Source: Pempheris klunzingeri (taxonomy: Eukaryota > Chordata > Actinopteri > Acropomatiformes > Pempheridae). From it: a stretch of 64,000 nt of DNA. A program made the translations under genes and the position numbers. This document shows, in pieces, positions 42,251-54,700 of this stretch. The DNA lies in the NCBI RefSeq assembly GCF_042242105.1, contig NC_092035.1, positions 1,430,083 to 1,494,082 on the forward strand, given 5' to 3'. Below the pieces are notes generated by a model that made no database searches, was not told the DNA's origin, and worked only from the letters and a program-made list of their open reading frames with translations. Each line of letters opens with the position of its first letter. The first letter of the stretch is position 1.

Positions 42251-44252
42251 AGGTCCTCAGACTGTAAATGATTGACAGTATACAGGCCCTGATGGAGAAG
42301 CTGGCTGCTATTGTTACCGTAATTTGTTTTTTATGTGTGACCTACTTTCAACTCACCTAACGTTTCTTTTCTTATCATGTGCTAGTCATCATCATGCATT
42401 TCTTACATTTCCAACAGGTAAGTTAAGAACTTCCTGTTGCAAAGGAACTCACTGCTGATCTACTTTTACAGACTTTGAATAAACCAGAGCAGCCTGTAGA
42501 TGCTGCCTGACAGCCTCTGATCAGGGTGAAGATGTGATCTGAAAAGGCTGAACAGAGCTGTTGGTTTGTTAAAGTGTGATTTCATAATGACAAAGTTTGT
42601 TAAAAGTCTAATTTTGTGGGTTTGTTATTTTACAATTTAATGAGAATAGATTCCAAAGTTCAAGTTTGCAAAAAATACAACTGAAATGAATTTCGGTTTC
42701 TGAAAAGGCATCAGGCTCCGACATAAACACGGTGTGTTGAGTGTGTGTTGTGTGCAGGCAGATTAAAACCAGAGTTTGTCATATTCTTGTAGGGACAGTT
42801 AAACTGTATCATGACCAACTTGTCTGAGCTTGTACCATGCAACACGTTATAATGTCTTTAAAAAGCCTCTGGTCCATTTAAATGGTATTCATTTCACTAA
42901 AGCAGATGGCTTTACCTAATGGACACTGTAGTTGGCCTCTTTGCCTCAGTTTTATCGTTGTGTGTGGTGAAGTTAAAGTCTGAAAGAAAGCCAAACACGT
43001 TGTTCTGGTCCTGAAGAGGATTTTGCAGGGAAATTGCTTTAAAGAACAAACTCACAACACTCAATATGAAACATAGGATCCTGATCCCTTATCAGAGGCG
43101 CAGCGGTGGCTAGCCCTATAAAACCCTATCTACCCCTATAATCCCAGCATGGGGCTGTAAAAGTGTGAGCCAGTGTTTACTTTACTATGTGTGTGTCACT
43201 ACGTTGTGCAATACCTGAAAATACGTGTGCGATCAGTTAAATATCAGATAACGTCTGTACTCCTTCTCCTGCATCTGTATTTTACATGATGATGACATTT
43301 CTGAAATGACTGCTGAGGACAGGAGCAGCACACAGTATGTTCAAGCTGAAAGTTAAATACATCCTGAGGCATAGACGTCTGTGATAACAAGTGAAAGTGA
43401 CATAAATAAAGACTTGACCTGCCCTGACCACTGATCTGTTATCAGATCTGATTAGAATCTTTCCCGCCTACCTCTTTCCAATTCAACCCTGCCCAACTAA
43501 AGCAAACAGTATAAACAGTAACTACTTTCAAAGGCCACAGCATAAGATCAGTCTGATACTGAGTGTGTCATCTGAAGGCCCTGACTGACCAATTTATTCA
43601 AGTCAGGACAGAAAACAAGCAAAACAAGCCCAAACTGTTATTTCAGATAAACCCTGGAGTTCACTCTGTAAGAACCAGTCAGTGTTTGAGCGAAAAAACA
43701 GGCCTGTTTTAGCCAATTATTGATCAAAAACATTACAAACTGAGACAGATTTTGTGTAGTGATACTCCTTGTGTTGTGAAATTGAGAGTATTAGTTTTAA
43801 TGTTGTGTTTTGATTGCTGCCGATGAAGCGACACCGTTTAAATGTGGATCACATGGGAGGTAAAAAGTTGTTCTTTAATTCGCTTCATTGTCTTGCAAAG
43901 CAAAAACTTTTAACAAACAGACCGACATCTAGGAAAAGACGCCCGTTTGCTCCCTCAGCCTAGCTTAGCACAAAAGATACGGGATACTTTGCAGCACACT
44001 TAGTAATTTAGAGCCTGTGTAGAAGCGTTTAGAAATACATTAATACAAGTATATAAGTGTATCTCTGCATGAATCTCATTGTCAGTTTCATTTGTATCTA
44101 CAAGTAAGTCCTTTAAGTTTGATTTTCTTAAAACAACAATCAACTTGTTTCAAATGTTTTCTTAAATAACATCTTTACGGCTTCGTGATGAATGATGTTG
44201 CTAAGTGAACTTTTCCAGTAAAAGCAATCACCAGGCCTCTCAACTTTATCAT
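42251..44252. other. Intergenic region, claudin 5' side to shroom2 3' end
   Basis: AT-rich, no exon recognised. CCTAGCTTAGCACAAAAGAT near 43,960 looks like part of a common fish repeat. Confidence 0.45.
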
Positions 44253-44258
44253 TTTATT
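44253..44258 (-). promoter_or_regulatory. Alternative distal poly(A) signal of shroom2
   Basis: AATAAA on the minus strand 1.5 kb past the shroom2 stop. If used, the 3'UTR would include the CTCF-like motif at 45243-45258. Confidence 0.25.
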
Positions 44259-45242
44259 GCTTTGAAAGTTGGTGAAAGAGTGCACTGCATACATGAAGTG
44301 TGTGGGCCGTACACAGTACCCAGGGGCACGCCCACATCAGTCCATGGAGTTCACAGTGGTGGGAGGCTACAGTAGGCACGTCTTCAAATAAATATATATG
44401 CAGAGAGTCCCCTGAAGGGGCCAAACCAGAGAGTAAAGTGCTAACTTTTAGAAAAACCTCCACAGAAACACCAGCTGCGTCTCAGTCCTTCAACTGAGAA
44501 AGTAGAAAAAGTCCAGTGGTGAGGATGAGACCATCCTGTAGTTTTTGGATGGGAGCTTCGGCTAAAAGCACCAAGTGTAAATGAAAACTTGTGAGGTTAC
44601 AGACAATAAAACCATCCGGGGGATAAATGTGTTGTGTCATATAGAAAACAAGTACTGCTGGAACAAGTCAGCATTGTCTTTAAGAGAAAAGAGTCCAGCT
44701 GTCAGATTCACCTCTTATTCTAGCACAACTTAAAGAGTTTCACTCCAAAATGAGATCTTCATCATATGTAAAAGTGACATCTACCTTTATAGCACGATAC
44801 ACAACACAAAGGAAGGGATGGTTTGTTGTAAAAGCAGGAATGATAACACTTTTAAAAACTGGATTGCAACCTAAAACAGGTTTGTAGCATTTTGGAATCA
44901 AACTCTTGATTTCATTTCATTTGAAAACAAAAATTACGCCATGAGTGAAAATAAATTACTGGGGAAACGTTTCCCCTTCCTCCATATAAGTCTTCAAAAA
45001 GGCTACAATAAATTACTAGAAAATATTACTGTAAAACTTAAAACACATGATGATAATTCATAACAAGCCCAGCGAGCTCATGATGCAACTTAAATACAAC
45101 AATTAGGAAACACAAATAATGAAAAGGAGACTGGAAACACTGTAAGATGAAGAGACGATCAAAGTTATGTGTTTACAAGACGGCTGAATTTGGTTTGAAT
45201 CATTTTCAGACAATTCACTTTGCTTCACTTTCCCAGCTTCGT

Positions 45243-45258
45243 CTCTAGGGGGCGCTGA
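45243..45258 (+). promoter_or_regulatory. Strong CTCF-like motif at the shroom2 3' end
   Basis: The 16-mer TCTCTAGGGGGCGCTG shares the AGGGGGCGCT core and flanking C positions with the vertebrate CTCF consensus. It lies 34-49 bases beyond the proximal poly(A) signal, between shroom2 and the claudin gene. Confidence 0.55.
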
Positions 45259-45291
45259 AGTACAGTCACATACAGGGCTCAATTAAACTGA

Positions 45292-45297
45292 TTTATT
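45292..45297 (-). promoter_or_regulatory. Candidate poly(A) signal of shroom2
   Basis: AATAAA on the minus strand about 480 bases beyond the stop codon at 45771, in the context of two overlapping AATAAA-like words. A more distal AATAAA occurs at 44253-44258. Confidence 0.45.
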
Positions 45298-45770
45298 GTT
45301 TATTTACTCTATGAAATTATTGTTCAAGAATCAAACCCTCTACAAAAAGTTTGCTGTGTGTGTCATATGACTATCAGCCCATATCGACCATTCAAATCTT
45401 CATTCAGATGCTTATTAAAGCAGAAAATCTGTCCACAGACACATAGCAGTGAATGTGTTTATCACAGATGGCAGCACACACAGAAGCAGTCTAAATAACC
45501 ATAGAGGCTCCTTGGGTATTAGAACTACTTGGGTCAAAAATGGCCACCTGGGAAATGTAGTATTCACTTTGAGAAACAACAACAATGCAGCGACACAGAG
45601 ATTTGAAATCACCTCAGCCACAAACTCAGACAGAATTTAGCAGTGACATTAATATCAAAATGCTACATGTAGCACCCGCAAATGCAGAAATTGTCCACCG
45701 ACTTCCCGGTGCCTCGGTCCTGATCCAGCATTCCTTCTGCAGAGCCAGAAGCTTTGGTCTGCAGAGGCTA

Positions 45771-48700
45771 TCAGAGCGGCGGCCTCTGCTCCAGCGGCAG
45801 ACTGTCCACCAGGCACTTCAGCTGCTCCTCGCCCAGCTTGATCTTGTCCTCCAGTTTACGCTGCTCGATGATGAGGGCCGACTTCATCTTCACAAAGTGC
45901 CGGTAGTCGTCCAGGCTCTCTGCGTCCAGGTGGGCCTCCATGATGCCGGAAACAAGCCGCTCCCGACGGTCCAGGTTCTCCTTCAGCTCCTTGGCATCCT
46001 CGTGCTGCCGCATCAGCAGCTTACGCTTCTCTGTCAGGGTTCTCTGATGAAGGAAGGATATCAGTAATGATTCAGTCATCTATGCATTATCCGACCAGAT
46101 TAACATGCCGTGTTTTTCCCCCCTAAGCTGTTACCTTCTCCTCTGGCGGGGCTTCGTCATCCAAGCTGTTGAGGGCGTTCTCCACCCGGGCGAGCCGCCC
46201 CGACAGCGACAGCAGCAGGCTCACCACCTTGTCCAGGTCGCCCACAAACATGCAGAACTTGTCGAGCTGGTTGGGCTGACACAGGCGCTGCACGGTCGCC
46301 TCTACTTTGCGGCCGAGAGCCTCGTTGTCCTCCACGTCCTCCTGCAGACTGTGCCGCGCCTCCCGCAGCACCTCCAGCTTCCCCGCCAGGCTGGTGATCA
46401 GCTCTTGCTGGAAAGCATGAAGAAGAAAAAAAGGGGTAAAATACACATATACCATTAAAACAAGAGAGATTATGTTCTTACTCCACTCACAGCCTGTGTT
46501 TTACCTTTTTACTGGCGAGGTCGACGTCCAGCTCGTCCTCAGAGTCCTGCTCCTCCAGCTGCTCCTGCATGTCCTTCATCTTGATGAGGAGCTCGGCTTT
46601 GGGAGCAGATGTGTTGTAGTAGGAGGAGCTGGGGACGAGGGAGGCTGCTGCTGATACAGACACGTCCTCCTCCTCCCTCCTGACACACACACACACACAC
46701 ACAGGTAAGTCTCTCACATCTTTAACTGAAACATGCTGTTTTTCTTCATGTTTCACCAATAATCATCATGTGATCATCATTAGGAGACATTAGGTATTAG
46801 GTAGGAGTATTAAAGCAACCAGCATTAGAAATAGTGGAAAGTAGTCCAGCTATTTTAAAATCCATGTGCTTCTGCAACCGGGAGATGAAAATTATTATTA
46901 TTATTATTAGCAACTATAAAGCAGGTCAACGCTCTTGCAGCTGTAATACGATGTTTGTCCACCAGGCGGCTGGACGGGAACAGAAATATCAAACCCTCAG
47001 CTCATTTCTGGGCTCTTAAAACTGAAAACTTTAAAATTAACAACAATTTGTTAATTCAGTTAATTGATATTGAGGTGACAGCATGTTCGGTAAAGTCCTG
47101 TCACAAAATGCAGACAAGAACAGTAAACCAGCTGTTGTGTTTCTGAAGCTGAAAAAGAGACGAGCAGTTCAAACTGAATTACTTTCACCCGCTGCTCCCT
47201 GGAAAGAGTTCGACCTGGCTGTGCTAATTGAATTTCCCACCTGTCCATGCTCCTGGGGGATGAGGTGGGCAGCCTGGAGCCGGCGGAGGCCCTCCTGCGG
47301 TGGTGGCCCCCCTGCAGGATCTGCTCCTCTGTGGGGAAGAGTCCCTCCATCAGGTCCATGGTGGTCATCCTGCCGCTCTGGTCCAGGATGTCCACCAGGG
47401 ACTTGTCTTTACCCATGATGTCCCTGGCCAGCTCCTCTCTCTTAGCGTCCTCCTCCGAGCACCGAGCCCCCGCTGAACTCGGCTCAGGGACCGACTCCTG
47501 GACCCGAGGCGGGTCCTGAGCCGCCTGGCGGGTGTAGGCGCTGAACAGGGACGAGGCAGGGCGCTCCGTGGTGCTCAGGGGGGGGATGTGGGGCGGCAGC
47601 TCGTAGACGCCGCAGGTCTCTGAGCTCTGAGTCAGGTAGGCTCTCCCCTCTCTCTCCGAGCTGCTCTCCGCGTGGACGATCCTCACGGGGACTTTCCTCA
47701 CCGGGCTGCTCACCTCCATCTCAGCCGGCGTCTTCAAATCATTCTCTAACCTGGACAGGAAACAAGCCGACAGTTATTCCTCTGTTAAGATGGAAAAAAT
47801 GTAGAAGAAAGACAGATATAGATGGAGTCAGTTCTTTAATCTCCTCTGATTCCTCTGACATGTTTTAATTTATAACAGAATATTTCAAACCTGTAAGACA
47901 GCCAAACATTTTATAATTCTAGGCCTTGCACATAAGTATTTTGTTTTTTAACCTAAACCACATCCATCACAAGACAGATGGAGACACACATTTTGATAAA
48001 CATCAGAGCCACACAGTCGTCGTTTCTAATTAAAGGATGGATAGTACAGTACAACTGCGACGGGAACCAAAGGTCACAGCAGCCGTGTGGCTTTAACAAA
48101 ATTACAGCCTCCAGTTTGATTTGTCCCAGGCAGCAGGGGAAATCAACTCCAAGCACAATCAAGCTCTGCTCTTCCTCCCTGTGGGCACATTTTACATTCT
48201 GGGCATTTTCAGCAGCTAACAGAACACAGTGACGATAAACATCTTCAGCAATAATCTGTTCTTTCTGCTCTCTTATTGTATTATTTATCTGTCGGACTCT
48301 TCCTTGTTGTTACTTAACGTTGTAAGTCAAAGCCTGGTCTAGTAGAGCACGAGGGGAAGGCTTTACATAACGAGGGGCAGCGAGGAGACCTCAAGCACTC
48401 CGGCTAAGCCGCTTACCTGAGCGGTGAGTCATCCTGCACGAACACGGCCGGCGGCCTGTCGGTCAGTCTCAGCGGTGCAAACTGTGGCGAAGGAGACCGC
48501 GCTCGGTCTGCTGTCCACGGGGTGAACAGAGACGAAGAGGAGGGCGGCCTCGGTTGCTCCTTCTCCTCTCCGTTTTCTGCACCTCCTCTGCTCATGTCTG
48601 CTCTGGACGTCTTAGTGAGGTGAGGGGAGCCGGCCGGGGCGGGGCCGGCGGAGGAGTCCTGGGCAGCAGCATGGTGCTGGGTGTCAGAGCTGGAGCTGGA

Positions 48701-51700
48701 CAGAGGCTGGAGCCCTGCTGGGTCTGCCTGGGCGCCAGTGAGGAATTCCTGGGAGGAGGATGTGGTTTCTGGGCCTAAATGGGGCCTGGGCGGTGGCAGG
48801 AGGCCCTTGGCTTGTGGAAGCTGGGATGGATGGTGAGAGCCAGGGTTGGGGCTGTGGCTGAGAGTGCCTGGGGAGTGTGTGGTGTGGGAAGGATTGCCAG
48901 TGTCTGGTTTGGTCCTGTGGTCGGCGAGGCTTGGGACCGGGCCCTCATCTCTGGGGACCGACGGAGCCGAATGTGGGCTGTGGTCGGGCTGGTAGTGCAG
49001 CCTGCTCTCTGTTTTTCCCCTGGAGGTCAAAATAAAACAAACTTCATCAGCACCTGAGGAAAAAGTCTTATCTTACCTTCTTTACCAGTATGGTCAGATG
49101 GTTTAAATATGTGTGAACATATAACAGGCTGCCAGGAGAAAAGGTTCCACACTCATGAATACGCTGCAGTGTGTTTTTCAGTGGTATTGGGAAGAAATTG
49201 GGCATCGACTCAAACCCTAACCCGAACTCATCAGACAGCGTGAGTCAGTGTTTTAGCTGGTTGAACCACAGCTCAGTGAAGGAAAACAGCTCTGTGACTT
49301 GTGGTGGTTCTAGTACATCCAAACAAACCCAAAGATTTTTATTCTGCAAGTCTGCAGGGATGTTTTTGATAGAATCAAGCTGGCAAATAATTAATTCATT
49401 AGCTCATACACCGCTATATTTACTCCATTAACATGTTGTCTGACTGGTTTCTTAGACCAGTACAACATATAATCATTCATGTATTAGTAGACTGAAGATT
49501 CACTCGTGACATGATCATAATATAAGTAACTTTACGGCCTTTTAAATATAAATAACGGCTTTTAGTAAAGCAAAAAAGGCAAAAAGCTTCTCAGACTGCT
49601 GTAGTTGGAAGTTTATCTCATTCAAGCACGACATACTAAAAAGGTTCATGAGGTAACACTAGAAAGAAGATGATGGAATATGAGAGAAGATATCTCAGTG
49701 TCAGGTCTGCTGCTGACGCTCTTGGTTGAATGTCATATTTTCTGAAAGGTGTTTTTGTCCCACCTTTCACACAAGTCAGCATGTCAACAAAAGGTGCAAG
49801 AGCTGTGGATTAATTTCACCATGTAGCCAAGAAAGTGATCATGTACGCAGAAGATAAGTGTTCTCTTTCAACAGGAGCGTAAGGATAAAATGATACACTC
49901 TCCACCCGCCGTAAATCTGGGTGTAGTTCACTACAGCAGCCTAGAAGATACTGTTCACCTCAACATGAGCTCCAACAACACCAGATAAGGTTGGAAATCT
50001 AGATCTATTATGACAGAAAATGATATTTTCTTTTCAGCTCAGGAAACCTGAAATGAGAAACTGAGGCGTGTTCTCTCCCTGCCCTGAAATCTCACCACTC
50101 AAATACATTCCACATTGACATGAAACTTCGCAGCAGACAGATCGGAGTGATCGCTGAGCGACTCTGATGGACACTGATGGATGGTTGACCGCTCTTTGAC
50201 TTGGCAAACACCGTGCCATCCTGTGCCACACAGTAAAAGTGTTCAGATTTTGTCTCACCTGCTGGTGTAGCTGCTCTGCTGGCTGTGAGTCTCTCTCCAC
50301 GGTGAGGGAATATTCTGCAAAAGAAAAGTGGAGGCCCTCTTTAAATTAGTTTATTTCATCATTATATTTATACATCTTGTCAAACAGGTACTTGAACAGA
50401 CTTTTCTAAATCAGCCAGTCATATAAATGTTCTGGTTCTCACCTGTGTGTAGAAGTCTGCAGAGGGAGAAGAGCGGGATCTCTCGTGGATGCACACAGGC
50501 TTCTCCTCTGCATCTGTATCCAAGATGTTCTCCGCTGAATGATACCTCCCTTGGGTCTTGGCCTCACATGACTTCTTCTGTTTGTTCCACGTGGCCTGGT
50601 ACTCAGCAAAGGTCCCGAGCCTCTGCTGCTCTAGCGAGACCTGCTTATGTCCGGGGCTGAGGTGGTTGGGGTCTGCGGATGGGTGAGCCTCCTCGGGAGT
50701 TCTCTCTTTGGGTTTGCCTGTCTCGCCAAGGTCTGTGCTCAAGTTTGAGCTCTGACTGGACTTCAGCACAGGCCTGGAAAACGCCGGTTTGGCCTCAAAG
50801 AACTTCCTCCGCTCTCCAAAAGACCCTGTTTGAGGTTCTCCCTCCACTCCAACTTTGTCTATCTTATCAGGCTCTGAGAAGGAGTGCGTCCTCTTGGCCA
50901 GGGGGAAGCGCTTACGTCCTCTAACCCGTCCATTGGAGGATTTGACTACCTGCACCTCCGGTCCAAGAGGCTCGAGGTCTCGTCTCTGGAAGGAGGTGGC
51001 CTGGAGGACTCTGGCCTGCGCCTCTTTCAGGTGGTCCTTGTAAGTGTTGGAGAAGGAGACACATGAAGACCTAGAACTCTCCCTGCACCTCCACTCCTCC
51101 GCCTCCTCATCCTCGGCGTCGCACGTCAGGGTTGCAGCGCTGCGACTCTTTTGCAGCTGGGCTCGTTTCTGCTGGATCTCATTGCGGAGGGTGGTGGCGT
51201 AGCGGTCGCTGCGCCGATTTGCTTTTCCACTGCTGGCCGCCAAGGTGTCGATGGCATCCTGCGTGGACAAAACACCCGCGGTCATAGCTGCTGGTTGCCT
51301 CTCAGCCAGACTCCTATTCTCCTGAGCCAGGGAGTGAAGAAGTGGAGTTTTCAGGGGGGATATTCGGTGATCTTCTTGAGGCACCCATGGGTCTTGGTTC
51401 CTTGGAAAACTGACCTTATGATCATTGCTTTTATGTGTTTGGAGGTGTCTTTTCATGTCATTAGAGTGCCCTTCGCCTCTCTTTGCAGGGTCCTCTGGGC
51501 TGCGGCTCCGAACAGCAAGTTCAGAGGGTTGATGGTCATAATGCAGACCATTCCCCAGATGGGAATGGCCATTACGCTCCTTATTTTCACTGTAAGGCAT
51601 CTGGGACTGAGGTAGAGAGTACTTTGCCTTAACGTTCGTCTTCAAGGAACTTGGGCAGCCTAAATCATTGCTATTTACCCAGTGGGGTTTCTCTGTTTCC

Positions 51701-54700
51701 ATCCTGCGGCCCTCTGCTTTGGCCTTCCTGGCCTGGAGCTCAGCAGTCTGCACTGCATGTTTGCTCAGTAGGCCAAAGTGTCTGCTGTGCCCGCAGTTCT
51801 CCAGGTTTGGGTTTGCGGCGGAGTGCCGGACCTGTCTGCGGCTGAAGGCGTTTGTGGGCAGATCCTGGAGGCTGCGATAGTAGCTTCCTACACTCTGAGT
51901 CTTGCTGGGAGGAGCTGACCTGGTCTGCAGGTAGAGGGGGCTTTCGTCACTGTATTGCCTCTGGTGGTAAGGTAGCTGTGTGTGCTGAGACTGTCTGACA
52001 TCATTGCTGGACAGGGAGAAGAGTTTGTTGGGATGCAGCTGGTTGTGGTTGTGGTCAGCTGCCATGTTGGGATGGAGAAAGTCTTTGGTGGGCAGAGGGT
52101 TGAGGCTACGCCTGGCCTCTAAAGTTTTCTCCTGGTGAGATCTGAGGCCGTTCTGGTCATTATTTTCTGCCAGTTTTTCACAGGACCTGCCTTTGCTCTT
52201 CGCTGGACCACCAGGCCCTTCAGAGTAAGGAAACACCTTTGTGGCGGCAAAGCTGTCACTGCGCAGCGGAGGAGGTGGGGGAGGAGGAGACTGGGACTTC
52301 TTCTTCTCCGGTATCTGCCACACTGGGCCGATGCCGGATCTCCCTGCGATGGAGACCCTTGAGGCAGGCTGTTCTTCAGCCCGTGACCCCTCCCAGCCTC
52401 CGTTCCCCAGCATTGGCTGTATGTAGCGGGACCGCTCGGCCTGCTGAGGCCCCTCACTCTGAAGACCCTTGAAGAAAATGTTTTCAGTGCTGGTTCCCTT
52501 CCTACCAGATGCGCTGGGGTCGTGAACAGGAACAGGAGGGCTGGAGCTGCTGGAGAAACAGCTGAACCCGGATTCTCTTTTGCCTCCTGGTTCACAGGGC
52601 GGCTCGGAGCTGCTGATGAATTTAGTCGGGGAAAGACGACCTGTCTGGTAGGGATGAGAGGGACGCTCCAGTCTCTCCATGTTGTTCACCGAGTTAAACT
52701 GGCTCGTTATCTGACGCTGGGTGCTCTGGTCCGCTTGAGTGGACGACTCTTTGGGCCTGGGGTTTAACATTAGAAACAAATCAGTGCTTGACTATGCTTT
52801 AAAGTAAAAGTATCACACAGATGAATAAAACATGTTTTCTGCCCTGTTTAACGCTCAGAGAACCTAAAAGTTTCACCTTGCTTCATGTTTTAGCTGCCAG
52901 ACTGGTGCTGCGGTGGCCTCGCTCCCTACGAGCTCCGACTCCTCTTCCGTCAGCTTGGAGGAGTGCCAGGAATTAAGCCGCGAGTCCAGATCATTCTTCC
53001 TGTGAGGCAGAGAGGCAACAAAACACAATCACAAGAGAGGATTTGACATTTCAGCCTTTTTTGCATTTTCCTTTTAAGACGAGCGCAATAGTTTAACACT
53101 GTTTCATGTGTTTTGTCACCACCATCCTTCTCCTCCTGTACAAGAGGAACAGCGTTGTGTTTCTATACAATTTGCATTTCATAAGACTTTAATGTTAAAT
53201 TGCATTACAGGACTTGTATTTGGCTTATTGTTCCGTATGAGCCATCCAAGCTTGGACTGTGAATTGGACTTAAATTGCAGTCTTGTATGGACTGGGACAA
53301 ATAGAATAATTTTCTAAATATATGTGTGCACATTTCAAATGTCCTCTTATAATATTAAGCACACCTTGGTAAGATAAACGGATAACATTACTGTGCTATC
53401 CACTATCCACGTACCCTTGTCTGAAGCGGTTTTTCCTGGACAGCATGTTGACAAAAGAAAAGAATTACATTTGTTCAATACGTACACCATAAATTCACAG
53501 AACAATTCAAGCCGGAGACATGCAAGTGTGACAAAAGTGATTAATAGTACACGAGGAGGACGAACATCACGACACCGAGCTCAACTTTAAAACAGGAACA
53601 CAGTACAGCTACAGAATATTTGGGTTTGGAGAACTGACACCACAATAATACAGAGAGCAGAAAACCACGAAGGAACTCGAGGACCAAAGATCACTTGGGT
53701 TCACCAGAACTACCAGCAAACACAACGGGCTGATGGTACCTCATGGAGCTTCGCAAAATCTTGGTGAGAAAGCTCCTCGCCACATGAACCTCCGTTTCTG
53801 ATGACATTGTGCGTGGCGACACAACATCGACCATTTTAGCCCTGATGGGCGGCCAGTGATGAAGGAAGAGGAGGAAGAGGAGGAGGAGGAGGAGGAGGAT
53901 ATGTCGGTAAAGAGACAGAATAACGTATCAGTTAAAACATGTTTCTTCTTTCTGAAACTTTTCTGGCCAAATTTAATTGAAGTGCAGCTCTTGGGTCTTG
54001 GAGCAGGCTTTCAGCGGACACAGAGGACACTATATATAGTGTAGGGTGGAACCTGTGACCCCTCTCTTATTTTGAAGGGCTTTCACAACAGGAGAGGGAG
54101 ACAGGTCTGTGATCTGTCACAGCCAGATGGCCCAGACGGAGCTTAGCTGCTGAGCTTTCAGAAAAACTAGATGAATGCGACCCACAGCCTTGCACCTTAC
54201 ATTAGGAAGTGATGTTTCACACTGAAAACAAGTTATTGTGACGATTGCATGTTTTGCAACCTTTACAAATACTTATATTCTGTAAAATTTCAAATGCTGA
54301 CACCCAGGGAGATTGTTTTCCCCGGTTCCCAAGTTCAAATGTCAGAACAAAGAGAAACATCGCCGCCAAGTGAGACTTCAGGCGCCCTGACTGAAACTTT
54401 AACCCTGATGGAGACGCTGCATTCTTTCAGTAAAGGAATGCAGGGAGGCCGGACAGCACCCTCGCTTCAAGTGGGACATCTATGTTGGCCATCTCCCAGG
54501 AGTCTGAGAGTCTCCCCGCTGAAGAAAGCGTGACGCCTTCTTTCTGACTTTCTACCAAAACTTCACCTGGATCTGATTTCTTTACAGATGCTGGGCTGTT
54601 GCGTGTAATCCCTCAGGGGACAGCCGGGATATTCTGGTTTGTTTATTCAGAGTGTTACTCTCCTTTTCAATAGTTATTTTATATTTATATGATTTTTTTC

